Shown piece after piece: positions 1 through 6,759 of a stretch of DNA of 9,245 nt (the stretch's first letter is position 1; the number at the start of each line of letters is the position of its first letter). A model generated the notes under the pieces. The model saw nothing but the letters and a program-made list of their open reading frames with translations, made no database searches and was not told the origin of the DNA. This stretch comes from an uncultured Erysipelotrichaceae bacterium (lineage in GTDB: Bacteria; Bacillota_I; Bacilli_A; Acholeplasmatales; Anaeroplasmataceae), in contig CACZRY010000113.1 of the NCBI GenBank assembly GCA_902783745.1, positions 1 to 9,245 of the forward strand. The letters run 5' to 3'. A program made the position numbers and the translations under genes.

Positions 1-179
1 CCAATCTTAGACATAAGACCACGCTTACCTTGGAAATCATGAATGTTTACTTCGAAGTGCTTGTTTAAGTTTTCGATTTCCTTTGTTAAGATTGCGATTT
101 GAACTGATGTAGAACCAGTGTCATTTGCATTCTTACCGAAATCCTTAACGATTTGTGCCTTTTCTTCTTTTGTTAACAT
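1..179 (-). CDS. rpsO: 30S ribosomal protein S15, N-terminal part (gene runs off the window)
   Basis: The first 59 codons of S15, a primary 16S rRNA-binding protein of the small subunit that binds the helix 20/21/22 junction and nucleates platform assembly. The translation begins MLTKEEKAQIVKDFGKNAND and aligns without gaps to E. coli S15 numbering, keeping T21, G22, Q27, H41 and D48. The usual DHHSRRGL turn reads DFQGKRGL, so the normally conserved Ser51 is Gly. The start is fixed by a strong ribosome binding site, AGGAGG, 9 bases upstream (complement of 189-194). It follows ribF in the common Firmicutes order truB-ribF-rpsO but has its own promoter. Codon choice looks more selected than in its neighbours (many AAG, AAC and ATC codons), as expected for a highly expressed gene. 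The C-terminal third is outside the window. Confidence 0.95.
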   Translation of the reverse strand, partial: MLTKEEKAQIVKDFGKNANDTGSTSVQIAILTKEIENLNKHFEVNIHDFQGKRGLMSKI

Positions 180-258
180 AATTAAGTTCCTCCTATAAAA
201 TCTAAATTCACGTATAACAATGCCTAAGTTGAGGAAACTATAGACTTTGCAAACGCAC
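180..258 (-). promoter_or_regulatory. rpsO 5' leader, possible S15 autoregulatory RNA
   Basis: About 78 bases lie between the predicted transcription start and the rpsO ATG. The leader contains UUCCUC (complement of 231-236), which can pair over six Watson-Crick bases with GAGGAA of the Shine-Dalgarno region (complement of 187-192), so it could mask the ribosome site. S15 represses its own translation through leader RNA structures in several bacteria. I do not recognise any of the published S15 leader classes here, so the regulatory role is inference from the anti-Shine-Dalgarno pairing and the gene identity. Confidence 0.4.
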
Positions 259-264
259 GTTGAT

Positions 265-293
265 ATTTTACAATAAAGTTTTTAATATTGCAA
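265..293 (-). promoter_or_regulatory. sigma-A type promoter of rpsO
   Basis: The minus strand carries a -35 box TTGCAA (complement of 288-293), a 17-base spacer and a -10 box TAAAAT (complement of 265-270). This puts the start near 258, which leaves room for a leader and the AGGAGG site. It lies just after the ribF stop, so rpsO can be transcribed independently of the upstream operon. An imperfect inverted repeat (TTGCAATA and TATTGTAA, one G-U pair, 10-base loop) overlaps the -35 and -10 region; it could be an operator or chance in AT-rich DNA. Confidence 0.7.
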
Positions 294-301
294 GTATATT
301 T

Positions 302-1204
302 TTATTCATTTGTTAAAGAATAAGAAATACATAGAACCTTATCTGTTGATAACTGTCTTTTTAATTCATCAAGAGATTGGAATTTAATCTCTCCTCTTAT
401 TCTTTGTTTAAAAAATATTTCTATATTCTTACCATATAAATCTTCATCTAATGAGAATATATTTACCTCAAGTCTTAAGATGTCTTGGAATTTAACTGTA
501 GGATTATGGCCAATGTTACACATACCACCATATTTTTTATTGTTATATAAAACCTCTACATAATAAACTCCAGTTTCAGGTAAGAAATAATTTTTATATT
601 CAATATTTGCAGTAGGGTATCCAAGCTTTCTACCATTTTGATTACCAGGTACAACCTTTCCTCTTATTGAATAAGGTCTTCCAAGCATCTTTTCAGCTTC
701 ACTTACATTACCAATTGATAAAAGCTCTCTTATATATGTTGTTGATACTCTTACATTTTGATAAATATATTTTTTGATTTCATAGAATTCAAAATTTTCA
801 TCTAAATCCTTAATATTACCCTCAGCATAAATACCAAATGTAAAATCATATCCACAAACACAGCTCTTAATGCCCATCTTTTTCATATTAGCCATAAATT
901 CTTCTTTTGGCATATTCATAATTTTATCATTAAATTCAATTACAATAAGATAATCAACACCCATAGATTCAATTATTTCAGCCTTTTTATCAATTGGTGT
1001 AATAACTGGATAATTAGGTATTTTTTTTATGAATACACTTGGATGAGGATTAAAAGTTAATACTGCAGACTTATAATTATGTCTTTTACATTCCTCTATT
1101 AATTTTTGATGTCCTAGATGAACTCCATCAAAATTACCTATTGCAGCGCAAACCTCTTCTGGTAATTTATGGAAATCCATATTTTTAATGAATATTGTTT
1201 TCAT
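302..1204 (-). CDS. ribF: Bifunctional riboflavin kinase / FAD synthetase
   Basis: A cytoplasmic two-domain enzyme that phosphorylates riboflavin to FMN and adenylylates FMN to FAD. The N-terminal nucleotidyltransferase half has GNFDGVHLGH (residues 23-32), FNPHP (51-55), GYDFTFG (118-124) and the VSTTYIR signature (153-159). The C-terminal kinase half has the G-x-V...GR-LGYPTANI block (182-201), GVYYV (212-216), NIGHNPT (230-236) and the candidate catalytic glutamate E246 in the LEVNIF strand. At 300 residues it has the normal family length (about 310) and both active sites look intact. The AAGAGG ribosome site overlaps the truB stop codon and sits 5 bases before the ATG, so it is probably co-translated with truB. 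The stop lies just before the rpsO promoter, and no classical terminator is visible in between. Confidence 0.96.
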   Translation of the reverse strand: MKTIFIKNMDFHKLPEEVCAAIGNFDGVHLGHQKLIEECKRHNYKSAVLTFNPHPSVFIKKIPNYPVITPIDKKAEIIESMGVDYLIVIEFNDKIMNMPKEEFMANMKKMGIKSCVCGYDFTFGIYAEGNIKDLDENFEFYEIKKYIYQNVRVSTTYIRELLSIGNVSEAEKMLGRPYSIRGKVVPGNQNGRKLGYPTANIEYKNYFLPETGVYYVEVLYNNKKYGGMCNIGHNPTVKFQDILRLEVNIFSLDEDLYGKNIEIFFKQRIRGEIKFQSLDELKRQLSTDKVLCISYSLTNE

Positions 1205-1213
1205 AGATGCCTC

Positions 1214-2059
1214 TTAAAATATTAATAATGGCTTATATATATTTTCTTCCGTTTCTTCGTAAATTGCAATATCTTTTCCTTCACATTTTACTAGAAAACA
1301 ACCTTTCATGGTAGTTTGTCTTTTATCAAAAGTAACTCCATTTTGTGCAAGATGTGCTCTATATTTATCTACTTCTAATACATTAAAATTAAAAAACTTT
1401 TGAATAGGTATAATATCATTTAAACTAACATCATCTAGTTTTTTAGCATTATCAATTGATAAATTTTCAATTGAAATTCTTCTTAATTCTTTAACAATTG
1501 CACAACCACCAAGTAATATACCTAAATCATGTGCATAGCTTCTAATATAAAAGCCTTTTGAAACCTTAAGTCTTATAATTGCTTTAGGATGTGTATCATC
1601 AGGAATAAAATCTATAAGCTCATAATCTAAGATTTTAACGTCACGTTCTTTTAATGTGACCTCATCTTTATCATACTTCATAAGTTTACGTCCATTGACT
1701 TTAATTGCTGATATCATAGGAGGTAATTGCTTATCCTTTGATTTTAAAATTTCCATTTTTTCTTTTAAATCATCTAAACTAAAAGACATTTTAATATCAT
1801 TTGTTATCATAGAATCAATATCATAGCTTATAGAATCTAGGCCAAAAACTATTTCTGTAATATATTCCTTAGTATCATAATTTAAAAGCTTTAAAAGCTT
1901 TGTTGCTTTATCTAAGGCAACAATCATTAATCCTGTTGCGTTAGGATCTAATGTACCAGAATGTCCACTTTTAGATATTCCAAATTTATATTTAATTTTA
2001 TTACATAAAGAAAATGAAGTCATTTTCTTATCTTTATCTAAAAGTAAAAAACCGTCCAT
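1214..2059 (-). CDS. truB: tRNA pseudouridine(55) synthase TruB
   Basis: Converts U55 in the T-loop of elongator tRNAs to pseudouridine. The sequence opens MDGFLLLDKDKKMTS, like the family's 'G-x-L-x-x-x-K-P-x-G-x-T-S' start. It carries the active-site motif GHSGTLDPNATG with catalytic Asp38, Y67 in KEYITEI, the SAIKVNGRKL block near residue 120, and the C-terminal KGFYIRSYAHDLG...LRR motif. The frame is open 6 codons further up, but this ATG is preceded by AAGAGG at the right distance and matches the family's start. With this start the upstream thiN stop is one base away, and the ribosome site lies inside the end of thiN. At 281 residues it is slightly shorter than the roughly 300 usual. The family tyrosine of 'PPMYSA' is Ile (PPMISA), a mild deviation. 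Confidence 0.95.
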   Translation of the reverse strand: MDGFLLLDKDKKMTSFSLCNKIKYKFGISKSGHSGTLDPNATGLMIVALDKATKLLKLLNYDTKEYITEIVFGLDSISYDIDSMITNDIKMSFSLDDLKEKMEILKSKDKQLPPMISAIKVNGRKLMKYDKDEVTLKERDVKILDYELIDFIPDDTHPKAIIRLKVSKGFYIRSYAHDLGILLGGCAIVKELRRISIENLSIDNAKKLDDVSLNDIIPIQKFFNFNVLEVDKYRAHLAQNGVTFDKRQTTMKGCFLVKCEGKDIAIYEETEENIYKPLLIF

Positions 2060-2060
2060 A

Positions 2061-2672
2061 TTACCTCTTGTCATCATTAGAATATATTACTAATATTCTA
2101 CCTTTTTTTATTGAAATTAAAGGATTATTAGATACTTCATTAGAAATACCTAATGGATTATTCATTAATAAATTAAAATCATCTAATTCATACTTAAATC
2201 CCTTAAGTGATATTATTGTATCATTTGATAAGCTAAAAATAGATATAAATTTATAATTTGTTAAAGGATTAAATGAATCCTCACTTGTTATAATAAGTGA
2301 ATTATCATCCATCATTCTTAATTTTTTATTATTATATAAGTCTATCATATTAGCATAAAAATGCTCTATTCTTTTACCTTTTATACCACCATAAATAGTA
2401 ATTTCATCATAATCTTTTAAATAATCTATTGCGTACTGAGTATCAGTTGAATCTTTTATTGGATTTAATTTAATTATCTTTTTAGAATATTTTTTTATAA
2501 GTTCAAATTCAACTTCATTAACAGAATCAAAATCACCAACTGCTAAATCCATAAAAATATCATTAGATGCACAATTTAAGGCACCTCTATCACAACCTAC
2601 AATAAATGTATCCTTAATTAAATCTTTATTAATATTTTTGATATTAAATAATATAATTGATGCTTTCTTCAT
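2061..2672 (-). CDS. thiN: Thiamine pyrophosphokinase (ThiN/YloS type)
   Basis: Transfers pyrophosphate from ATP to thiamine, giving the cofactor TPP in the salvage pathway. Visible motifs are GCDRGA (26-31, where the family usually has DGGA), LAVGDFDS (43-50, metal and substrate site), KDSTDTQYA (73-81), YGGIKGKRIEH (94-104, usually ending DH) and GISN (175-178) in the C-terminal beta domain with the final GRILVIYS strand. The 203-residue length is normal. Its ATG shares one base with the mutS2 stop (TAATG) and no Shine-Dalgarno site is evident, so translation probably depends on coupling to mutS2. The D-to-E change in the EH motif and R28 in place of Gly are conservative deviations; the remaining signature is intact, so I expect an active enzyme. 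Confidence 0.9.
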   Translation of the reverse strand: MKKASIILFNIKNINKDLIKDTFIVGCDRGALNCASNDIFMDLAVGDFDSVNEVEFELIKKYSKKIIKLNPIKDSTDTQYAIDYLKDYDEITIYGGIKGKRIEHFYANMIDLYNNKKLRMMDDNSLIITSEDSFNPLTNYKFISIFSLSNDTIISLKGFKYELDDFNLLMNNPLGISNEVSNNPLISIKKGRILVIYSNDDKR

Positions 2673-5002
2673 TATTTTAGCTTTACAACAGTAACACCGT
2701 TTAAGCCTTCACCTTCTCCACCATATCTCCATGATTTAGCATAAGGGCATTTCTTTAAATATTCCCATACTGCTTTTCTTATAGTACCAGTACCAAATCC
2801 ATGAATAATTGATACCTCTTCAAGATTACCAAGTACAGCTTGATCTAAATATTGATCCATTAAATATGTAACATCTTCATATCTTTTTCCTCTCAAATCT
2901 AAAGATAATGTTGCATGAGATGCACTATTATAACCAGATAATCTTTCCTTTTTCTTTGGCTTTTCTACTGGCTTTGCAGATAATTGTAAATCACTTTTCT
3001 TAAAATCCATTAAGAAATTACCCATTTTAACATAGTATTTATCTTTTTTAATTTGAGATATTGTACCATATTTTTCATATGGCTTAATATATACAAAGTC
3101 TCCTACATTTAATTCATCTAAGAATATGTCTTCTTCTTTTTCTTCAACATGTAATGAATTAGCTTTTGTCTTTAAGTTAATTAACTCATGCTCTTTAAAG
3201 TTTTCCTCACTCATATTCTTTATTTCTTGGATTAGTTTATTTGCTTCATCTTTAGCATCATCTAAAATCTTTTGTGCATCGCGTCTTGCATCAGCTAAAA
3301 TTTTATCTGTCTTTTTAACTAATTCTATCTTTTCTTGCTTTAACTTATAATTTTCTTTGTTATATTTTTCAATTTCTTTTTCTAAAGACTCTTCTTTTAA
3401 TCTAAGATTATTCATCTCTTCTTCAATATTACCAATTAATACTTCATTTGAGCCTTTATTATTATTTAAATATTCTCTTGCAGAAGATACAATTTCATCA
3501 TTAATTCCAATCCTTTTTGCTATATCTAGAGCATTAGATTTACCAGGAATACCCATTAATAGCTTATATGTTGGCATTAATGTATCAGTATTAAATTCTA
3601 CTGATGCGTTAATAATATCTTCATTTTCATATGCATAACTCTTTAAATCACTATAATGTGTTGTCGCAATTACAAGTGAATTCTTATTTTTTAAATAATT
3701 AATTATAGATATTGCAAGACTTGAACCTTCTTTAGGGTCAGTACCTGAACCTAATTCATCTAATAAAATTAATGATCTATCATCAGATTCATTAATAATT
3801 TTAGATATTTTAGTCATATGACTTGAGAATGTAGATAATGATTGTTCAATTGATTGTTCATCCCCAATATCTGCCATAATGTTTTTAAAATATCCAAATT
3901 CTGAATCTTGTGATAGAGGAACCATTAAACCATTATATGCCATCAAATGTAATAAGCCTGTAGTTTTTAATGATACAGTTTTACCTCCTGTATTAGGACC
4001 TGTAATTATAATACATTTTTGTTTATGTCCTAAATTTATATTTAATGGTACACATTTATCTTTATCAATTAATGGATGTAAAGCATTTTTTAAATTGAAT
4101 TTCTTATCATCTATAACTTTTGCTAAAGAATAACCTAAATCTTTACCCATTTTTGCTTTTGCATAAATAATATCTAATGACTTAATTGATGAAACCATAT
4201 TCATTAATTCATCAGATTGTGCTGATACAAGTAAAGTTAAATTCTTCAATATTATTTCTATTTCTTTCTTTTCTTGAGCCTGATATTGATCAATTTGATT
4301 TTGTGTTGGAATTATTTCTTCAGGTTCAATATATACAGTCGTTGATGATGAAGAAATATCATGAATAATTCCTTTAAAAGTATTTTTATATTCAACCTTA
4401 ACAGGAAGACACATTCTAAAATCTCTTTGTACAATAATAGGTTCGGTAAGCATTTTAGATCTTGTTTGAATTAATTCAGTTAATTTAGTACGTAATCTAG
4501 CTTCTAAGCTTTTCTTACTTCTTCTACATACAAATAATTCTCTTGAAGCATTATCTAATATTTCACCGTCTAATGATATTGCAAGCTCAATAGATGATTT
4601 TAATGTTGCTTCATCTATAAATGCATCATAATAAGGACGTTGGAATTTAGTATCTAATAAATTAGATATTTGTTTTAAGAATCTTTTTAATTCAATTGAA
4701 TTCTTTATTAATTCATTTACTAATAATAATTCTTTAGCTGATAATATTGCACCCTTTGATGCTTTCATTAATATTTCATCAATACCACTTAAATCATAAA
4801 TAGGTGCACTATCAAGCTTAATTATTGAATCATATGCCTCAGATACTTCATTTTGCATTTTTAAAATATTAGAATAAGAATAATCTAGATTTTCATATTT
4901 TAATATTTCATTCTTAGAAAAATCACATATTGCATAATTAACTAACTTATTAATGATTTTATTAAATTCTAATGTTAAAAAATCATACATATTTATTACC
5001 AT
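2672..5002 (-). CDS. mutS2: Endonuclease / ribosome-rescue ATPase MutS2
   Basis: A MutS-family ATPase without the mismatch-recognition domain. In the family it acts on branched DNA to suppress recombination and, in Bacillus, splits collided ribosomes. Order of parts: MutS core domains (about 1-300), Walker A GPNTGGKT (335-342), STFSSHM (390-396), Walker B LILLDELGSGTDP (411-423), a Lys/Glu-rich coiled coil (about 520-600), a small KOW-like linker (630-670), and a C-terminal Smr nuclease domain with LDLRG (701-705) and HGFGTG (734-739). At 776 residues it is full length (B. subtilis about 785). The start is uncertain: this ATG has no adjacent Shine-Dalgarno site, while an in-frame ATG four codons later (4988-4990) has only a weak GGTAAT. 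A hairpin stands directly upstream. The last codons overlap thiN by one base. Confidence 0.95.
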   Translation of the reverse strand: MVINMYDFLTLEFNKIINKLVNYAICDFSKNEILKYENLDYSYSNILKMQNEVSEAYDSIIKLDSAPIYDLSGIDEILMKASKGAILSAKELLLVNELIKNSIELKRFLKQISNLLDTKFQRPYYDAFIDEATLKSSIELAISLDGEILDNASRELFVCRRSKKSLEARLRTKLTELIQTRSKMLTEPIIVQRDFRMCLPVKVEYKNTFKGIIHDISSSSTTVYIEPEEIIPTQNQIDQYQAQEKKEIEIILKNLTLLVSAQSDELMNMVSSIKSLDIIYAKAKMGKDLGYSLAKVIDDKKFNLKNALHPLIDKDKCVPLNINLGHKQKCIIITGPNTGGKTVSLKTTGLLHLMAYNGLMVPLSQDSEFGYFKNIMADIGDEQSIEQSLSTFSSHMTKISKIINESDDRSLILLDELGSGTDPKEGSSLAISIINYLKNKNSLVIATTHYSDLKSYAYENEDIINASVEFNTDTLMPTYKLLMGIPGKSNALDIAKRIGINDEIVSSAREYLNNNKGSNEVLIGNIEEEMNNLRLKEESLEKEIEKYNKENYKLKQEKIELVKKTDKILADARRDAQKILDDAKDEANKLIQEIKNMSEENFKEHELINLKTKANSLHVEEKEEDIFLDELNVGDFVYIKPYEKYGTISQIKKDKYYVKMGNFLMDFKKSDLQLSAKPVEKPKKKERLSGYNSASHATLSLDLRGKRYEDVTYLMDQYLDQAVLGNLEEVSIIHGFGTGTIRKAVWEYLKKCPYAKSWRYGGEGEGLNGVTVVKLK

Positions 5003-5009
5003 TTAAAGA

Positions 5010-5033
5010 AAAATATAGGTCACCCTATATTTT
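5010..5033 (-). promoter_or_regulatory. Stem-loop between the membrane-protein gene and mutS2
   Basis: A perfect 10-bp inverted repeat (AAAATATAGG / CCTATATTTT on the minus strand) encloses a GTGA loop, which fits the stable GNRA tetraloop class. Its first arm contains the TAG stop of the upstream gene, and its second arm is followed by TTCTTT and the mutS2 ATG 7 bases later. It could be a weak, possibly bidirectional terminator, because U-rich bases follow on both strands. Alternatively it is a translational element that brings the AAGGA at 5037-5041 near the mutS2 start. Only two G-C pairs support the stem, so the effect may be partial. Confidence 0.5.
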
Positions 5034-5759
5034 CTTTCCTTCACATTTTATATTTTTATAATTTTCAAGTAAGTCATTATAGGTCATAACAAATAATCCG
5101 TTTAAATTATTCTTTGGTGTTACGAACTTCATTTCACATTCATTTACATATCTTAATATTGTATTAGCATTAGGATATATAATTGCTACTTTAGATGTTT
5201 TAATATAATCAATTTCTTTTTGAGGATCGAATCTTACAAATTCATCTACATCAATAAAATGATTAGAATTATCATTAAATGATTTTCTAATTTGCCATTT
5301 TACAGCATTATTCATACATATTTCAGCATTTGAAAAATTAGGTATTATTTTTATGAATAATATTTTATTAGGCAATATCATTTTAAAATCATATAATTCA
5401 CTTGCATTATTCTTTTTAGAAATTCTTTCAACACTAAATACATTATCAGGTAATTTTTTTACCTCTTCTTCAACTTCTAAATCAATATTTATATCTAATT
5501 CATCAAATAAAGTTGGAACCTTACCTTTTTTCTTTTTCTTAGGTTCTTCTTTTTTAGCATTTTCTTCTTTTATTTTTTCGTTTTCGAATTCTAAATCTAG
5601 CTTTAATTTCTTTGCAATATCATTTAATAGATTTGTAATATTTTTATACATTCTATTATCTTTTGCAGCAGTAATGATTTTTATTATAATAATGAAAAAA
5701 ATTAATAATAGTAAACAAATTACTGATATTGTTATTATTAATTTGATTTTTTCATCCAT
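5025..5759 (-). CDS. Membrane-anchored protein of unknown function (weak NERD-like hint)
   Basis: I do not recognise this family with confidence. The 244-residue product has one N-terminal membrane helix (about 5-30, almost only I, L, F, V), a charged region rich in Lys and Glu (about 50-80, including EEPKKKKKGK), an acidic stretch (85-101), and a C-terminal domain (about 105-240) that should lie in the cytoplasm by the positive-inside rule. That domain has alternating strands and helices: KILFIKIIPN, a Trp-containing helix, then FDPQKEIDYIKTSKVAIIYP and FVMTYNDLLENY at the end. This vaguely recalls the second half of NERD-type nuclease-related domains, but the expected E-x-K is FIKI, so catalysis is doubtful. 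The chosen ATG follows AAGGTGAT by 4 bases; a GTG at 5768 would overlap that site. The TAG stop sits in the hairpin before mutS2. Confidence 0.75.
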   Translation of the reverse strand: MDEKIKLIITISVICLLLLIFFIIIIKIITAAKDNRMYKNITNLLNDIAKKLKLDLEFENEKIKEENAKKEEPKKKKKGKVPTLFDELDINIDLEVEEEVKKLPDNVFSVERISKKNNASELYDFKMILPNKILFIKIIPNFSNAEICMNNAVKWQIRKSFNDNSNHFIDVDEFVRFDPQKEIDYIKTSKVAIIYPNANTILRYVNECEMKFVTPKNNLNGLFVMTYNDLLENYKNIKCEGKKI

Positions 5760-5764
5760 AAAAA

Positions 5765-5974
5765 TCACCTTCTTTTAAAGTAAATGATTAAACCATATAT
5801 CATTAAGATTACATATATTATAATTCCTATAATAACTGATATTAAAGAAAATATAACCATATCTTCTTTTTTATATAATACAGATATTATTAATAAAATA
5901 AATCCTACTACAAGTAATATAAAGCCTAATATTAATAATAAACTAATTATTAGTATTTTTCTTGTTTTGTTCAT
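5765..5974 (-). CDS. Small two-helix membrane protein, unknown function
   Basis: A 69-residue protein with a short basic N-terminus (MNKTRK), a first hydrophobic helix (about 7-33), a short charged turn (YKKEDM), a second helix (about 40-65) and a basic end (YFKRR). Basic residues at both ends suggest both termini face the cytoplasm. It overlaps the last 32 bases of plsC in another frame. Its TGA stop lies within the AAGGTGAT ribosome site of the next gene, so the three genes are probably translationally coupled. Its own ribosome site is weak (GGAA, 6 bases before the ATG). The function is unknown; position suggests a link to the single-helix protein that follows. Hydrophobic AT-rich ORFs can arise by chance, but the exact coupling at both ends favours a real gene. 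Confidence 0.65.
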   Translation of the reverse strand: MNKTRKILIISLLLILGFILLVVGFILLIISVLYKKEDMVIFSLISVIIGIIIYVILMIYGLIIYFKRR

Positions 5975-6758
5975 TTATAATTCCATTATTAATAATTTCA
6001 AATACCATTTCACCAATTTGAGTTGTATTCATATCTTTATATTCTTCATATGTTATTGGTTTATGGAATATAACTTTAATATTCTTTCTTTGGAAGAATT
6101 TCTTTTCATGTACCTTACTATTACCAATAATTGATATAGGTAATATTGGTGCTTCTGCTTTAACAGCAAGCTTATATGCACCTGGCTTTAAATCAACCAT
6201 TAAATCTGATTCTCTTGAACGAATTCCACCTTCTGGGAATACAGTAATAGGATATCCTGATTTAACACAATCAATTCCTACCTTTAAGCTCTTTAAAGCT
6301 TCACGATTATCTTCTCTATTCATAGGTATTGCTTTATAAACACGTACAAATAGCTTCATAATTTTCATTTTAAATAATTCTCTTTTACCAATTAAGCAAT
6401 TTGGTTTTCCAATTGTGTAATAGCAAAATAATGGATCCATCATTGACTTATGGTTTGCAAATCCTGCAAATGTACCATTTGGAATGTTTTCTTTTCCTTC
6501 AATAGTAATTTTGATATTTTGGATATGAATTGCGATTGAAATAACATTTCTTGCGAAGAAATGTCTAATCTTACCTTCAGGATGCTTTGGATCACATAAT
6601 AATAAGAATATTAATAATAATACAATTATTGTAAGTAGTGCTAATATTAGACTTAGTGGAATCCATAAGAATAAAAACCACTTAGATAATGGTACAAAAT
6701 AACCTAATAAGAAAGAATATAGACCACTTAAAATAATCCATTCTAAAAATATAAACAT
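5943..6758 (-). CDS. plsC: 1-acyl-sn-glycerol-3-phosphate acyltransferase
   Basis: Acylates lysophosphatidic acid to phosphatidic acid, the second acylation of membrane glycerolipid synthesis. Two N-terminal hydrophobic segments (about 5-23 and 27-54) anchor it. The acyltransferase motifs appear in order: NHKSMMD (102-108, the catalytic H-x4-D), AIPMNRED (143-150), FPEGGIRSRE (174-183, glycerol-phosphate binding) and APILPISI (203-210). At 271 residues it is somewhat longer than minimal PlsC (about 240) because of the N-terminal membrane part. The ATG lies one base after the folA stop and 9 bases after AAAGGA. The polar, Asn-rich tail overlaps the start of the small membrane protein gene by 32 bases. 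A related lysophospholipid acyltransferase with another head group cannot be excluded. Confidence 0.92.
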   Translation of the reverse strand: MFIFLEWIILSGLYSFLLGYFVPLSKWFLFLWIPLSLILALLTIIVLLLIFLLLCDPKHPEGKIRHFFARNVISIAIHIQNIKITIEGKENIPNGTFAGFANHKSMMDPLFCYYTIGKPNCLIGKRELFKMKIMKLFVRVYKAIPMNREDNREALKSLKVGIDCVKSGYPITVFPEGGIRSRESDLMVDLKPGAYKLAVKAEAPILPISIIGNSKVHEKKFFQRKNIKVIFHKPITYEEYKDMNTTQIGEMVFEIINNGIINEQNKKNTNN

Positions 6759-6759
6759 T

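Noticed and set aside
2014..2256. Open frame of 80 codons on the plus strand
   Set aside because: It is antisense across the thiN-truB junction, both well-identified genes; no ribosome site or motif. Other plus-strand frames inside mutS2 (3126-3638, 3879-4368) were dropped for the same reason.
4988..5002. Shared MVINM coding start in thyA and mutS2 as a repeated element
   Set aside because: Both starts read ATGGTnATnAATATG, but this is most simply a GGTGAT-like ribosome site next to an ATG in AT-rich DNA, not a mobile or regulatory repeat.
5765..5767. TGA possibly read as tryptophan (Mycoplasma code)
   Set aside because: No long gene in the window contains an in-frame TGA, tryptophans in ThyA, PlsC and MutS2 are TGG, and this TGA ends a gene exactly within the next ribosome site. 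Reading through would only add a few residues before a TAA.
5353..5778. Open frame of 141 codons on the plus strand
   Set aside because: It lies opposite the membrane-anchored protein gene, has no ribosome site, and its Phe/Ser/Leu-rich product is what the reverse of Lys/Glu/Asn-rich coding DNA gives. The minus-strand gene has a strong site and coupled neighbours.
5784..6134. Open frame of 116 codons on the plus strand
   Set aside because: It is antisense to the small membrane protein and the end of plsC. The Ile/Asn/Thr-rich product has no recognisable motif and no ribosome site, while plsC on the other strand has all acyltransferase motifs.
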